From: Malachius bipustulatus
Lineage: Eukaryota; Arthropoda; Insecta; Coleoptera; Melyridae
Length of the DNA stretch: 64,000 bases
Direction of reading: 5' to 3'
NCBI GenBank assembly: GCA_910589415.1
Contig: OU342630.1
Span: 18,571,867 to 18,635,866 of the forward strand
Shown: positions 24,070-35,394 of the stretch, in pieces
Numbering within the stretch: the stretch's first letter is position 1
How the letters are laid out: the number at the start of each line of letters is the position of its first letter
Translations under genes and position numbers: made by a program
The notes under the pieces: generated by a model
The model's database searches: none
What the model was told of the DNA's origin: nothing
The model's input: the letters and a program-made list of their open reading frames with translations, nothing else

Positions 24070-24353
24070 ACCAGGGCGTTGTAGCGGGCGTTATAATCCA
24101 CAGTGCTCGCATGCGTAATTATAATAATATAATGACACGAACAAACAGTCGGCTTGTGTCGATACGACATAGTCGCTCCACTCTGCTAATGTGGCTTCGA
24201 GATCCAGCTCATTAAGCCACAGACGCTTTTATATCACATAAATAGTTAAATTAGCGAACACAAACAATCACGACGAGCTGGGATTCGAATCCAGACGGTG
24301 GCAGCGGCAACAGGTTAACAGTCAGTGACCTAAACCTCCGCGCTACCGCCCGC
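24070..24353 (-). mobile_element. tRNA-derived SINE, copy 1
   Basis: On the minus strand a Pol III internal promoter is visible. An A-box-like GGTAGCGCGGAGGTTTAGG (24330-24348) is followed about 40 bases on by a B-box GGATTCGAATCCC (24281-24293). A unique body follows, containing GCAGAGTGGAGCGACTATGT. The body is shared with the second copy at 45388. This is a short, non-coding, non-autonomous retroelement. Confidence 0.8.
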
Positions 24354-24489
24354 GCATTTTCTACCTTGTCTACATTCTACACGTACAACAATTTCCACAT
24401 CTAAACGATTTTTTCCATGTAAAATAATATAGCATTTTCTACACGACATTATGGACATGCCCATTAAAATAAAACTCAATATTTAATAT

Positions 24490-25529
24490 TGCCTCTAATT
24501 ATTGCTTGCATGCGGCATGGGACATGGCATTCCATTAATGAACTCACAAATGGTGTTCTGTGGAATATTAACCCATTCTGCTTCAAGTGCTACACGAAGC
24601 CTGTATATTGTGGTTGGTGCGGATGGCACAAGTTCTAACACATCTGCCTAACTTATTCCAAACATGTTTTACAGGATTTGTGTCTAGAAAACTTGCAATT
24701 CCTTAAATGTTTTTCATTAATATTCCTGCCCACACCATTACGGAAATACATTAGGACTAAAGTACACTCTGCAAATCGTTCGATTCAAAACTTCGATTCA
24801 TCAGTAAACAATAAATTTCTCCATTTCTAAAGATTCCAATTATTGATGTGTTCACGAGCAAATTTTCTTCTCGCTATCCGGTGATGTGGGATCAACTTAG
24901 GTCCAGTTGCCAGCCTGAAGGCTTTCAGCCCAAACTCTTGTAACCTTCGGCGAACTGTCCACTTACCTTTTTTTTGTACCACGATCTAGAAGTAGATTTT
25001 TTGTATGCGCAGTGCGCACTGAGGTTTAATGCCATTTTTAGACAATCAATTTTAAGGAACATATTATCTTGGCGATTGTTGCCCATTTTCTCGTACATCC
25101 TGACCTTCGTGTGTCTACTAGTACTTCCAAAACCCTGTAGCACTCTTTGAATCGTCGAATGGCTAACATTGAGTAGTCGTGCCACGTATCGCTTCCACGA
25201 AAAATACTGCTTTACATCAATCTTCAGCACTTAAACCATAATAAGTGTCACTTAAATAATTGGTCACAGTAATTTACCTATAACAACCGAAAAATTATAA
25301 ATAATAAATTGCAAAACACAGGCACTTTTTGTGAATTGAATGAATAAAAAGTGAAATGATTAAATTTGAATTTTCTAACGTTCATTCAAAATGAGAATAA
25401 TTATTGTTATTCTGTATTTTTATAGTCCAGGAGGGTGTCTGTTATCAATAAAAAAGAAAAAAGTGAAAAAAGTAACAATTAATAAATATAAAAATATAAG
25501 GTATCCCATATTTTTTGCACCTGAGTGTA
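24490..25529 (-). pseudogene. Tc1-like transposase relic
   Basis: Minus strand. The 5' inverted repeat begins CACTCAGGTGCAAAAAA at about 25529, next to TA. The N-terminal helix-turn-helix is seen at 25230-25120 (YVARLLNVSHSTIQRVLQGF). Downstream come RTVRRRL-type sequence, then LIPHHRIARRKFAREHI, LLFTDESKF (the first catalytic Asp region), MVWAGI, and NPVKHVWNKLGR near 24660. The stretch between MVWAGI and NPVKHVW, which should hold the second Asp, is deleted, and several stops and frameshifts are present. The 3' inverted repeat is not found. The element is clearly inactive. Confidence 0.85.
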
Positions 25530-25799
25530 TAGAACTAGAAACTTAAAATGATGAAGAATGAGCAACGAAAACCACGCTGGCAGCAGGCTATGGAAGAGTG
25601 GGACAGATGATAAGGTAGGTCTTCTAAAAATCAGTTACAATTTATTTGAGAGTAGTTCACATAAAAAGCTAAAATTTAAATTCAGGTTATAACCCCTGGG
25701 GTTTTAGTAAGCTTCGATAATGAAGCTGGCGTTTGAGCAATCGTTGCTTAAATTCATTGGCATGTCGTACACACAGATAGCGTTACAGTCGCCAAGTCA

Positions 25800-25992
25800 C
25801 TAGTCACCATTCGTATATATGTGCAACATCATCCAAGCATCCAACAAGCAGCAGACGATCCCAGCGACTAATAAATAAAAGAGTGAATGCAGGTCCTTTG
25901 AGTATAAAGCACATAAGTGCAATTACTAGCCTGTTAGATGTGGTCGGAGTATTCCTCCATCGCCCTAACACTTGTCATGCTGGCATGACACT
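25800..25992 (+). repeat. Dispersed repeat A, copy 2
   Basis: The region from about 25855 to 25992 is the inverse of 85-220 (see that entry). The ORF at 25883-26098 overlaps it and the next element's terminus and shows no motif, so it is not called as a gene. Confidence 0.7.
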
Positions 25993-26705
25993 GTTAGTGA
26001 ATGGTGTTCCAGTGGCTACTACTTCAGATCGGAGAGTTGGGTCGTTTTTTACTGATGCAGTAAGTTTAACCACTGGTTTGAAGCGTATTAAAGGATGACG
26101 TCACTAGTTTGATATTCAGGCAAATAAATATTTTCAAACCGCTGTCATCAGTCATGTCATATCTATAAGTTTTCAAATTCAAAGATTCTGAACCCAACCC
26201 AAGTTCTAAACCTAACAATAAAATTAAATGTCAAAGACTCGGGAGCATAATGCCACATAGGTATGCCCCTTTTCAATTTTACTTTAAGAACTATTCTGAT
26301 ATTGCTTCTTTGGTTGGCGTACTCTGGACATTCTGCAATGTTCTATATTCAAAGCCACACTTAAGTATGTTGATTAGTTCGTTCCCACAGCATTCCATAT
26401 TCATATTATAGAACATTTTGCATTGGCATGATTTGTTGTTGTTGGAAGTCTTCATCTGCATTTTTCTTAAAATATTTAAAAAAGGGGATAATATCACGCC
26501 ATCCCGCAGAATAATATTTGAGATACCTATACATAATAATAATTACTATTATTAATAATACATAACAGTTATTAAAAAGCCTACCTTAGATAAGGATCTT
26601 GACGAGACTTATCATTTTTATGTCGCCTACGGAATGAATATACGTCGTAACGTAATTCTTATTGATTATGAATAAAACACTAATGTTTTATAAAATTCTA
26701 CTGTA

Positions 26706-26784
26706 TATTGATCGATGATAGAAACGTTACACGTGTTTCGCTACTTTTCATGTAGCATCTTCAGACGTAAATAAAATTATTGAT
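26706..26784 (-). ncRNA. Hammerhead-ribozyme-like motif, left arm
   Basis: Inverse copy of the motif described at 27046-27135. On the minus strand, CTGAAGA (26763-26757), a stem GCTAC/GTAGC and GAAA (26739-26736) occur in the same order and spacing. Confidence 0.5.
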
Positions 26785-27045
26785 ACAGTAACATAGCAAC
26801 AGTATTACCTAAGTGATCATAAAAGAGTAACTAGATTTAAATGAATTTTTAAGAGAACTAACTAGATCATAATGTATTTCTTCAGAATCTTCTTAGTTGT
26901 TGATATCAAGAAGAAAATCAAGTAAAATCAACAACTAAGAAGATTCTGAAGAAATACATTATGATCTAGTTAGTTCTCTTAAAAATTCATTTAAATCTAG
27001 TTACTTGTTTTATGATCACTTAGGTAATACTGTTGCTATATTGTT

Positions 27046-27135
27046 ACTGTATCAATAATTTTATTTACGTCTGAAGATGCTACATGAAAAGTAGCGAAAC
27101 ACGTGTAACGTTTCTATCATCGATCAATATACAGT
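27046..27135 (+). ncRNA. Hammerhead-ribozyme-like motif, right arm
   Basis: The conserved core CTGAAGA (27071-27077) is followed by a 5-bp stem GCTAC/GTAGC (27079-27083 with 27091-27095), then GAAA (27096-27099). A minimal helix III follows (A-C / G-T around ACGT), then the cleavage context GTA (27105-27107). Helix I forms between ACGT (27067-27070) and ACGT (27108-27111) and is extended by ACTGTAT (27046-27052) with ATACAGT (27129-27135). This layout fits the type I motifs known from Penelope-like elements and retrozymes. One extra unpaired T (27078) before helix II departs from the strict consensus and may impair activity. Confidence 0.5.
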
Positions 27136-28059
27136 AGAATTTTATAAAACATTAGTGTTTTATTCATAATCAATAAGTATGCAGAGATTCTACGATGTAA
27201 GGGTTGAAAACATAAATTTTATGTAACGTAATTCATAAACAAAAGTAACTTTAATTTACTTATTTGGGTTAGCTCTTCATGCTGAGCTGTCAAACCCTTC
27301 AAAACGCCTCAAAACGCTACTAACCGGCCTCGAAGATTGGTTCAAACCATAATCAAACTGCTTTAAGCGTTTTAGTTCGTGACGTCATTGTTTTATCACA
27401 AAAATGCAACGTTTGAAACCAGAACGCAGCTGGTTAAACACGCTGCATCAGTAAAAAACGACCTTGTATTAATTTTCACTCTAAAATTAATGACATTTTT
27501 TTTATCAATCGTTCAGAGACAATCGGAGACTTGACAGCCTATTTGATCGTAGGTTGAATTTTTAAAATAATCAGGGCGTTTAGAACATAAGGATTCAATT
27601 TCAGAAGCTGCTTTTGTTTTTTATTCTCTAGTGAGATCTGCAGGGTGCTCAATTGATGCACAATTGATGCTCACCATTGTGATCTCGGAAACGGTAAAAG
27701 ATACAGGCTGGGTTAAGTAAAAGAAAAGATGAAAATTTTTATGCTTATTAAGAATCTGAAAGAAAATTTATAGAAACTTCAGGTGTTGCTGAAATATCCT
27801 GAAAAAAACGTTTTAGGTTGTCCAGTTAAATTCCGAAACATACGCGAGCGTCTAAAAATAAATTTTTCATTCTCCCCTTTACGAAAGTGTAACTTTCTGT
27901 CTTGATAAGGCAACCGAAAGCGAAAGTAAAACATCCTAGGTGATAGGTTGCTAGGTGGTTGCTAGCTATGAAAAACTTTCGTGGCCTGGACAAAAAAGTA
28001 GAAATGTCAGTTTGATTACCGTTTATTTAGATGGAAAATTAAATGTAAAACTGCAATAA

Positions 28060-28131
28060 AAATTCCAGTAAATCTTTCTGGAACATACAAATAATTATTA
28101 TTGTATGTTCCAGAAAGATTTACTGGAATTT
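28060..28131. other. 72-nt perfect hairpin
   Basis: The 31-base arms (28060-28090 starting AAATTCCAGTAAATC; 28101-28131 ending GATTTACTGGAATTT) are exact inverses around the loop ATAATTATTA. Short outer pairing (CTGCAA / TTGCAG) continues after a small bulge. It could be a small hairpin RNA, a recent inverted duplication or a minimal MITE. Confidence 0.85.
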
Positions 28132-28380
28132 GCAGCTTCTTGAATGAAATTCATTTTGAACTAAACTACGATCAAAGATTCTAAAATTATAGCGGTACAG
28201 AGTTTTAAACTTGACAGTGTCATAAATTGATAATTTAAAACTATCGTTACTATGGTAATGTTAAAAACATGGCACCTTATAATAATTCCATTGTTATCAC
28301 TGAATCGTATTATTTTACTCATTTCTTCTTAATCCGTGGTTCAATATGGCAAGGGGAGAATGAAAAGTTTAATACAATAC

Positions 28381-28496
28381 ACGCTACGAAAGCTCTTTCA
28401 GGTGCTCGGAGTTTTTAAATACCCTCGGCTACGCTACGCTTCGCCTCGGCTATTCAAAAGACCTCGCACCTAAAAGTGAACTTTCGTAGCTTGTAA
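28381..28496. repeat. GC-rich inverted repeat
   Basis: CTACGAAAGCTCTTTCAGGTGC is mirrored by GCACCTAAAAGTGAACTTTCGTAG. The centre holds CTCGGCTACGCTACGCTTCGCCTCGG, itself made of short alternating inverted words. It stands out from the AT-rich surroundings. Confidence 0.65.
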
Positions 28497-28499
28497 TGT

Positions 28500-30174
28500 A
28501 AATAACTATTTCTCTCTTTTTAAGTAAACTTATGGAAATGTTTGCCAGGACACGGAAGATTTGTTTTCCAGACTTTGATAATTTAGCATAACTTCTAGAT
28601 ACTGTTTCGGTTTTCTGCTGTTTAGGTTTAAGTCTGAAACTTTTAGTTCAGGAATGCAGTGTAGAAATTTGAGTAAGCCGATCAATGCCTCTGAAAGTTA
28701 CTCCCCACCTTTGTACATTTTTTGATTTCTTAACGCAAATAATTGTGGATTATAAAACGAGTCAAAAATGTATCTATTATTCGCGAGGAATATTCACGAA
28801 CCGAGCCGCATAGTAACATTCTGACGCAATCATTATCACTAGTAGAATACTCTACTTTTTCTACGACTAAACAGTATGATAAAAAAGACACAAGTTTTTT
28901 ATAATTTTATTGTCAAATTGTCAAATAACAGCATTAATGTTGGTACAATTCATAAATTCTATGGATGGAATTGACAAATTTATCGGAATGTTAAGATTAT
29001 TAGGACTTTAGTTCCAATAGTAATGGTTTCATTACGAACAGCAGTGGAATTTGAGGTATAGAAGCTTCGGTGTTGTAGATTTGTTTTTCATTATTCCATT
29101 GATTAATTAATGCGGGAATTATTAATTGTTTAATAAATAATTAATCCCTAAGGGATTAAGAGATATAATACTTACAATTTGACATTATACATATTATATT
29201 AGTCGTAGATAAAAGTGTTTATATGAAACCTATATAAGTTTAAATCAAATAGGTACGTTTCTAAGTATTAGAGTACGCGGTTTTTCAATTCCAAGAAGAT
29301 TATGTATCTTCTTATTTCAAGCTCATTCAGCTAAGCATTATTAGTTTTTTTTTACAATTTTAATCAAGAAGTATTTGGTCGACGATCTTTTCATGAAACT
29401 ATGTAGCTCCATCATAGCTTGAATTTCCCTACTATTAAACAATCATTGGATATCCCGTGACTGATGACTTTAATTTAAGCTGACAAGTAAACATTGGAAA
29501 AAGGGTCCACAGAGACAGAATGACGAATTGAGTTTCGTCGCCTTTTTCTTTATCACTTTTATTGAAATTAATCTTCAGCACTGTATGAAGTTGTATTCGG
29601 GTTTTTCATCATTATTAATGTAAGGAGATTTGCTTTCCATTTACCCACACAAAATCCATCACGTTAATGTCTCTCCCTGAGCTGATTAGGGCTCGTTAAT
29701 TCTGTAAAGGTATCCTATCCTATAAATACAAGAAGGATATTTTGTTAAGATAATGTGAGTTTATACAACATACCTCTAGGTCCATACGTAATAGTATATT
29801 ATGTTACTAGGTGTAGAAGGTGGTCAGTTTGTGTTGAGCTCAACTGTTGCATTTGAGCAAAACATAAAATTTGCATTCTACTTCGAGTACCTAACATAAT
29901 AATACGATTTTTTACCCAATCTTAGTACGAGGGTAAGTTGAATAGTTACAGGCCTTATGGACAAAATGTACTGTTGAAATTATATGCATTCACACTCCGA
30001 TAGATGGTGATGATTGTGATGTTGTGATTGTGCATCCTATAAAAATTTAAAGTCATTCCGGTGAGTAGTTAGCGAATTACATTCTTCCAAAGTTGACAAG
30101 TATTGTTTTGTTATCAACAATAATTGATGAAATCGAGTATCGTCCGATGATAAAGTTTCTTTATTTGAAGGAAA
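28500..30174. other. Non-coding stretch
   Basis: AT-rich DNA with no recognised gene. Small inverted words (GGGATTAAT-type near 29140) only. Confidence 0.4.
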
Positions 30175-31050
30175 AAAAATCCAGAGAGAAAATATGAGTT
30201 GGACTCGGTGTCGGTGAACACATATTATACAACCGTGAAAAATTTGGTGGCGAAGTACAAACTCAATTTTACCACCTTATGATGAACGTTCTTAGTGAAC
30301 AGAAACTATTTCAGCTACTAAAGACGTCGATTTACTGATGAAAAATTGTCGATTGACAGTTTAGGAAATGTCTGAGTCTTGTGGGATATCAGGTGAACGG
30401 GTACATAAGATTTTACAGAAGACGTGGGTATCGACCTTGGTGACACTCCGCCAAAAACCTGTTCGGCTTGACATGTTGCGCGAGTGTCTTGAGTTTAATT
30501 ACTATCGATGAAACTTAGGTTCATCATACACCCGAGGCCAACTAACAGTCAATGCAGTGGATCTAGGTGGTAGAACCAACTCCGAAGAATACGAAGATAG
30601 TTCTTTATGCGAAAAAAGGGTCGAGTAACTTCAGAAAGGTGAAACCATCAAAGCGTTGCTGGATCGATTAAAGGCCATGAAAAAAAAAACAACCATGCAC
30701 ACTTAGCTAAGAAGAAATTAGTGCTGCTTCACCAAGACAACGCTCGGGTGCATACGTGCGTGGTCGCAAATCACCCTATTCATCCGATATAGCTCTCATT
30801 GATATTTTTTTATTGCCAAATTTGAAAAAAAATTCTCGGGGTCGAAGGCTGAGGTGGAAAGCGCTATAGGACGGTATTTTTGGATTCACTCAAAATATTT
30901 TTATAGCGGTTTAAAGAGTTTGGAAAAGCCTTCGACCAAAGTGTTGAGTAACGAGGAGACTATATCCAGGAATAAATTTCATCTTGGCTCAAATTCTTAG
31001 TTTTTCTTGAAAAGGCTTGAAACTTTTCAAACGAACCTCGATCGTATTAA
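30175..31050 (+). pseudogene. mariner transposase relic
   Basis: Plus strand, heavily frameshifted. Recognisable parts in mariner order are: a VHKIL-like helix-turn-helix remnant near 30390, LRQKPVRLDMLRECLEF (30448-30500), KGETIKALLDRLKA (30637-30680), HQDNARVHTCVVAN (30730-30770, second catalytic Asp), FFYCQI-like remnants of the SDFFLFPNLKK segment (30800-30840), and a GDYIQE-like C-terminus near 30960. Multiple stops occur, and no intact inverted repeats were identified. Confidence 0.85.
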
Positions 31051-31289
31051 AAAGTGAAGTACGCTAAAATCACCTAAATCACCAGGTTGCATACACAATT
31101 ATGACAAATGTTACTCAAATCTGAATTAATTAGTATTATTTTGTAGTAATTTGTTTTGACAATTGACAATAATGACAGTTCAGCTAGTTTTGGATCGTTC
31201 AATAAACACACATCGGCTGTCAAAACAGCGATTTTGCTGTCAACTCAGCAGCTGGCGGCTTTGAACGCAACCAATAATACGTAGATATA

Positions 31290-31960
31290 CCAACGCAGAT
31301 TCGCCTAAACACACGATTTAATGAGTTGCGCAAAAGCATTTCAAAACAAGACATCATGGCAAAAGGAATTCTCTTTCTTCTTGCTGTATATGGAACTCCA
31401 ACAAATTTTAATTGTTTAGCCAAGTGTAAATATTCAAGTTTTGTAAAAAGTATACGGCACAATAAAAGAGTGCTATTATCTTGTCTTCCTGCAACATCTG
31501 TTTCGGCTGATCAATACCTGTGTCGAGTGTAATATCAAGTTCAAGTATGGCTAGGCAATCAACTGGACCCAGAAGACGTTAAGGGTTAAAGACGTTAAGA
31601 AGGGTTAAAAATTATTAGATAATACTTTGGAGCCAATTAAAACTTTACTTCCACCTGCTCCGAAAGAACTTCTCAGCCTCCGAAAGAACTTCTCAGCATT
31701 ATCTCTTGCAATTGTAAAAAAGGCTTTAGTGAAAAATGTAGCTGTAAAAAAGTCGGGTTATTTTGTTCACCAGTCATTATACTAATTGCAGAGGCCAGTT
31801 TTAAACCACTGTTCAATCAACTTCAATAGAAGAAGATTTTTATGATATCAATGAGGAGACAACTTATAATGTTTTTTTTACATACCTAGCAAAAAGAACA
31901 AGAAGAAGAAGAAAGCGAAGAAAATATAACTGTTGAAGTGGAATTTGAACTTTTTTCGCA
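31290..31960 (+). pseudogene. Relic of a transposon-associated Cys-rich ORF
   Basis: A fragment at 31326-31529 (KSISKQDIMAKGILFLL, LAKCKYSSFVKSI, LLSCLPATSVSADQY) is followed after a stop by YQVQVWLGNQLDPED (31530-31580) and then, in other frames, EPIKTLLPPAPKELLS and a Cys-rich run CNCKKGFSEKCSCKKVGLFC (about 31695-31770). From memory, this order (a Pro-Pro-Thr/Ser segment, a YQVQQW-like segment, then an APKELL..I.C.C Cys-rich tail) recurs in uncharacterised repetitive ORFs of insects and cnidarians. I cannot name the superfamily. A 20-bp tandem duplication (CTCCGAAAGAACTTCTCAGC) interrupts it at about 31659-31698. Confidence 0.6.
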
Positions 31961-32128
31961 GATGTGGGATCGATGGGGACATTTAGTATTTTACCTGTAA
32001 TTGTGTTTCCAAGGTCTGAACCAAATTTCAGCTCTATGCGAATTACTGCAAATTGGAATGTCTATTTTTACCTGACTACAAGGTGTATACAGGATGTTTT
32101 GGTAACTAGACACTCAAAATCTATCGTC

Positions 32129-32290
32129 GTGTATAAAATCGCATTTTAAACATAAAAGGGAGAATAACGTTTTTCAAGATGAGGTCTCGTTTATGAAGTA
32201 TTTCCAAACATGTAAAATTAAGGGTGCTCTACACGAAAAATCGAGACTCATGTAATGTATAAAATCGCATTTTTAACATAAAAGAGAGAG
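32129..32290 (+). repeat. Short direct repeats
   Basis: GTATAAAATCGCATTTTAAAC-type sequence followed by ATAAAAGGGAGA at about 32130 recurs at about 32248 (GTATAAAATCGCATTTTTAA, ATAAAAGAGAGA), 118 bp apart. It is preceded by a TATACAGGATG terminus-like word at 32081. Confidence 0.5.
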
Positions 32291-33034
32291 ACAGCTTTTT
32301 TCATATTGGACTTCATGTAAAAACTATTTCTATATGTAGAACTCTAAGAAAATTGCTACGTACAATTTTGCATTTTTGGAAATATTTCCTAAACGCGGCC
32401 TGATCTTAAAAGGATACAGTATCATATTTTATTGCGATATTTTAGAACGTTTGCGGAAAAAAAAATTTTGTAACTTAAATATTTGGAAGCTCTTTTGAGC
32501 TGTAACATGCTTCGTGATTCAATTGATTTTCGTGTACTGAAAAGAAATGTGAAAAAAATAGAATAATCCACAATTTACTCATTTTAAAATTTTCTGTTGA
32601 TTTTTTTAATACCATGAACATATTTGACAAAAAAGAACGGTTTATTGACTTAGCTGCTACGGTAAAAATGAAATTTAGATTACGAAGACCTAACAATCTT
32701 GTAATTTTCTTTGATAAGAATATCAGCTAAGATACCGGCTATTACTAGAACTTGAATAATTTGAGAGAGAGGTATCACATGAAAAATGGAACATTGGTGG
32801 GTATATATATTGTACGGTCTCACACTTTATTAATTGAAATTAAAAGTCTTACAAAATTCTTTATCCTTTAGCATAACTATAACAAATAACAATACACTCC
32901 AAATATAAATAATCAGCTGTTCTCGTATCACTTCACTCTGCTTTCTAACTCTCTTCCTTAATCCTTACTCTATGGACTTCAGCTTCCATCCGCTTCCAAA
33001 CCAACAAAGAAGTGCTAGTGTGCCGACAGCTCCT

Positions 33035-33919
33035 TATACAGGGTGTCCCAGCTTATTCGAAGTTGTCTCTGTAGGCCAAACGATGGACTTTTTCAAAAAA
33101 GTTTTTGAAAATTCGAGTACAGAATCACAATGGCCATGATTTAAAATTATTTTGGAGTATACAGCGTGTCCCATATGACAGTGGCATATCAAAGTTATGT
33201 TTTTTTAAATGGAATGCTCCTATGTTATCGCATTTTTAGATTGCCTGAGAAGAGTAAATAAGATTGGCTTTTACAGTTGGTGTTTAAATTCAGAAGTTTT
33301 TGAGTTATAAACAAGTGAAAATCGTCATTTTTCAAGTTCAAGGCCCTGTACAACGAAAACGGCTGAAGATAGAGAGAAACGGCTTACATGTCCCTATTTT
33401 AACTTTTGATGTACTATGCTATTATGTAGATGAAATGTTTATACAGGGTGATAAAAAATTTGAAAAATTCTTTCATTTCTCCACGCGTCGCCAAATAAAA
33501 AATTCAAAGAAAGTACAAATGTTTCTATACCATAGGATAGTACATAAAAAGTTAAAATAGGGACATGTAAGCCGTTTTTCTCTATCTTCAGCCGTTTTTG
33601 TTATACAGGGCCTTGAACTTGAAAAATGACGATTTTCACTTGTTTATAACTCAAAAACTTCTGAATTTAAACACCAACTGTGAAAGCCAATCTTATTTTC
33701 TCTTCTCAGACATTCTAAAATTGCAATAACATAGGAGCATTCCATTTAAAAAAACATAACTTTGATATGCCACTGTCATATGGGACACTCTGTATACTCC
33801 AAAATAATTTTACATTATGGCCATTGTGATTCTGTACTCGAATTTTCAAAAACTTTTTTGAAAAAGTCCATGGTTTGGCCTACAGAGACCGCTTCGAATA
33901 AGCTGGGACACCCTGTATA
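33035..33919. mobile_element. Foldback element 4 (CAGGGTGTCCCAGCTTATTCG arms, shared inner core)
   Basis: The left end, TATACAGGGTGTCCCAGC, mirrors the right end, GCTGGGACACCCTGTATA. The arms are near-identical through TGATATGCCACTGTCATATG and AAAACTTCTGAATTTAAACA. The inner core (ACGGCTTACATGTCCCTATT, TTAACTTTT) matches the cores of the elements at 19772 and 59287. The two plus-strand ORFs at 33300 and 33762 are arm read-through. Confidence 0.92.
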
Positions 33920-35394
33920 TTCGAAGGCCGTAGAGTCTAGAAATGTCTGAAAGTTTCACAGATGACTCCACGCGATCTCGAACATGCGCAGAACGCAGAA
34001 CCATCATGTCACTAGAAATGTCGCAAAGGTGACATTTCTTTGATTGGCTGAGTCATCATAAAAATTGTAGAAGATATAAACAAATACAAATACGAGAAGT
34101 CCAGAATTTGTCCAGAAGCCCAGTCCTTATTCGTTATAAAATTATCTCCCCTGAATGTTTTCTTGGAAACATTGACATGTGTGTCATTTTTTGAGATTGA
34201 GAATCTACGTTTGTTACTTAGTATAATTACATTGTATATCTACATGGTGTGCAAAATAAAATCAAATTGTTATTATTAATATTTACTCTCATTGTGGTGA
34301 AAAAGTCTGAATGTTTCCTAGTTTCCTCACAATTTTCTAATACATCGATCGGAAAAATAGTAAGGTTGGTGTGAAAATATTCAATTGTGACTATAATAAT
34401 ATACTTAGAAGCAAAAAAAAAACCACAATAGAAAGCTAGATTATAACAATGGGATGTTGATCAGCATTGCATAACAATATCATATTTGTTCTAACTAAAG
34501 GACAAAGGTTGGTGATTCCACTGTTAAGGATAAACTTTGGTAATAAATCGGCAGCACTAATCCAGTGCGTTATGACTGGACCACGTTTGATAATTAATCC
34601 TGATTAAATGTGAAAACAGTTAAGATTAACTGAGCTTGAAGCTGGCGGTAAATATAGAGGTAGGTTGCTGATAATTACTGCGCAATACTTGCCAGGGTTC
34701 ATCCCTCGTTAATTATGCCATAGTGCTTCAATTTATTACTGAAGCAATAGATGACGCATATTCGTATCATTTATGTGCCATCTAAATAAATAATATTGAA
34801 AAGGATCAAATTTAACAGGTAGGGATCTATATATTTCTAGAATAATATTGTAATAGTGTGTGCTTCAAAAATGTTTTAGAAACATTTTCATCCAGATAAA
34901 TTACTCATTCTGTCTTTTAATAGTTTTTTTAATATGTATGTATAGTGTGCAAAGTTGTACTTTGATGCTTAAGAATGAGAGCATTGTTGTCCAGGCGAGA
35001 GCAGATCCATAAGCAAGAGCAGTACCATAAACAACAGACAGCTTTATTCAAAGCAGCGAAAAAATCGAAATCATAATCATAGAAATGACGCAAGGAAATT
35101 TTTTATTTAGTTCCAAGTTTATTGTTGCTTTGTTGCTAGGGAAACATTTCCATGATTTCTATTACCGTGCTCGAAATACGATTCACTCTCTAGTGCGCGT
35201 AATAATACTTCGCGCACGCAGCCATGTGCAATAAAGTAAAGTAATATGCCATTTTTCATTCGGTTTTTGATGAAAAAATGTCTGCGTTGTTTGACAAAAG
35301 TGGCCTTGTGTAAAATTATATTCATGAAACTTAAAGACGTGTAATTAACAAATCCACTCTAAAAACACTTTAATATATTTCTTCTAATTCCATG
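33920..35394. other. Non-coding stretch
   Basis: No gene is recognised. A small GC-rich hairpin (TGCGCG...CGCGCA, about 35193-35220) stands out. The minus-strand ORF at 35119-35325 has no motif. Confidence 0.4.

Larger units (their letters stand above)
26660..27174. repeat. Near-perfect 515-bp palindrome with inverted hammerhead-like cores
   Basis: The left arm from ATTGATTATGAATAAAACAC to about 26905 is almost identical to the inverse of 26928-27174, with only a few mismatches and a spacer of about 22 bases. The near identity suggests recent formation or ongoing conversion. Each arm carries one hammerhead-like core, in opposite orientation. Confidence 0.9.
26040..27463. mobile_element. 1.42-kb TIR element enclosing a large palindrome
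   Basis: The exact 21-bp terminal inverted repeat GGTCGTTTTTTACTGATGCA(G) is at 26040-26060 and inverted at 27443-27463. The sequence similarity continues inward (GTTTAACCA, CTGGTTT, GACGTCAC). No transposase ORF is left. The minus-strand ORF at 26291-26497 has no recognisable motif. The palindrome at 26660-27174 sits inside and may be a later insertion. Confidence 0.75.

Noticed and set aside
25883..26098. 71-residue plus-strand ORF
   Set aside because: It runs across dispersed repeat A and into the terminus of a TIR element, with no motif or codon evidence.
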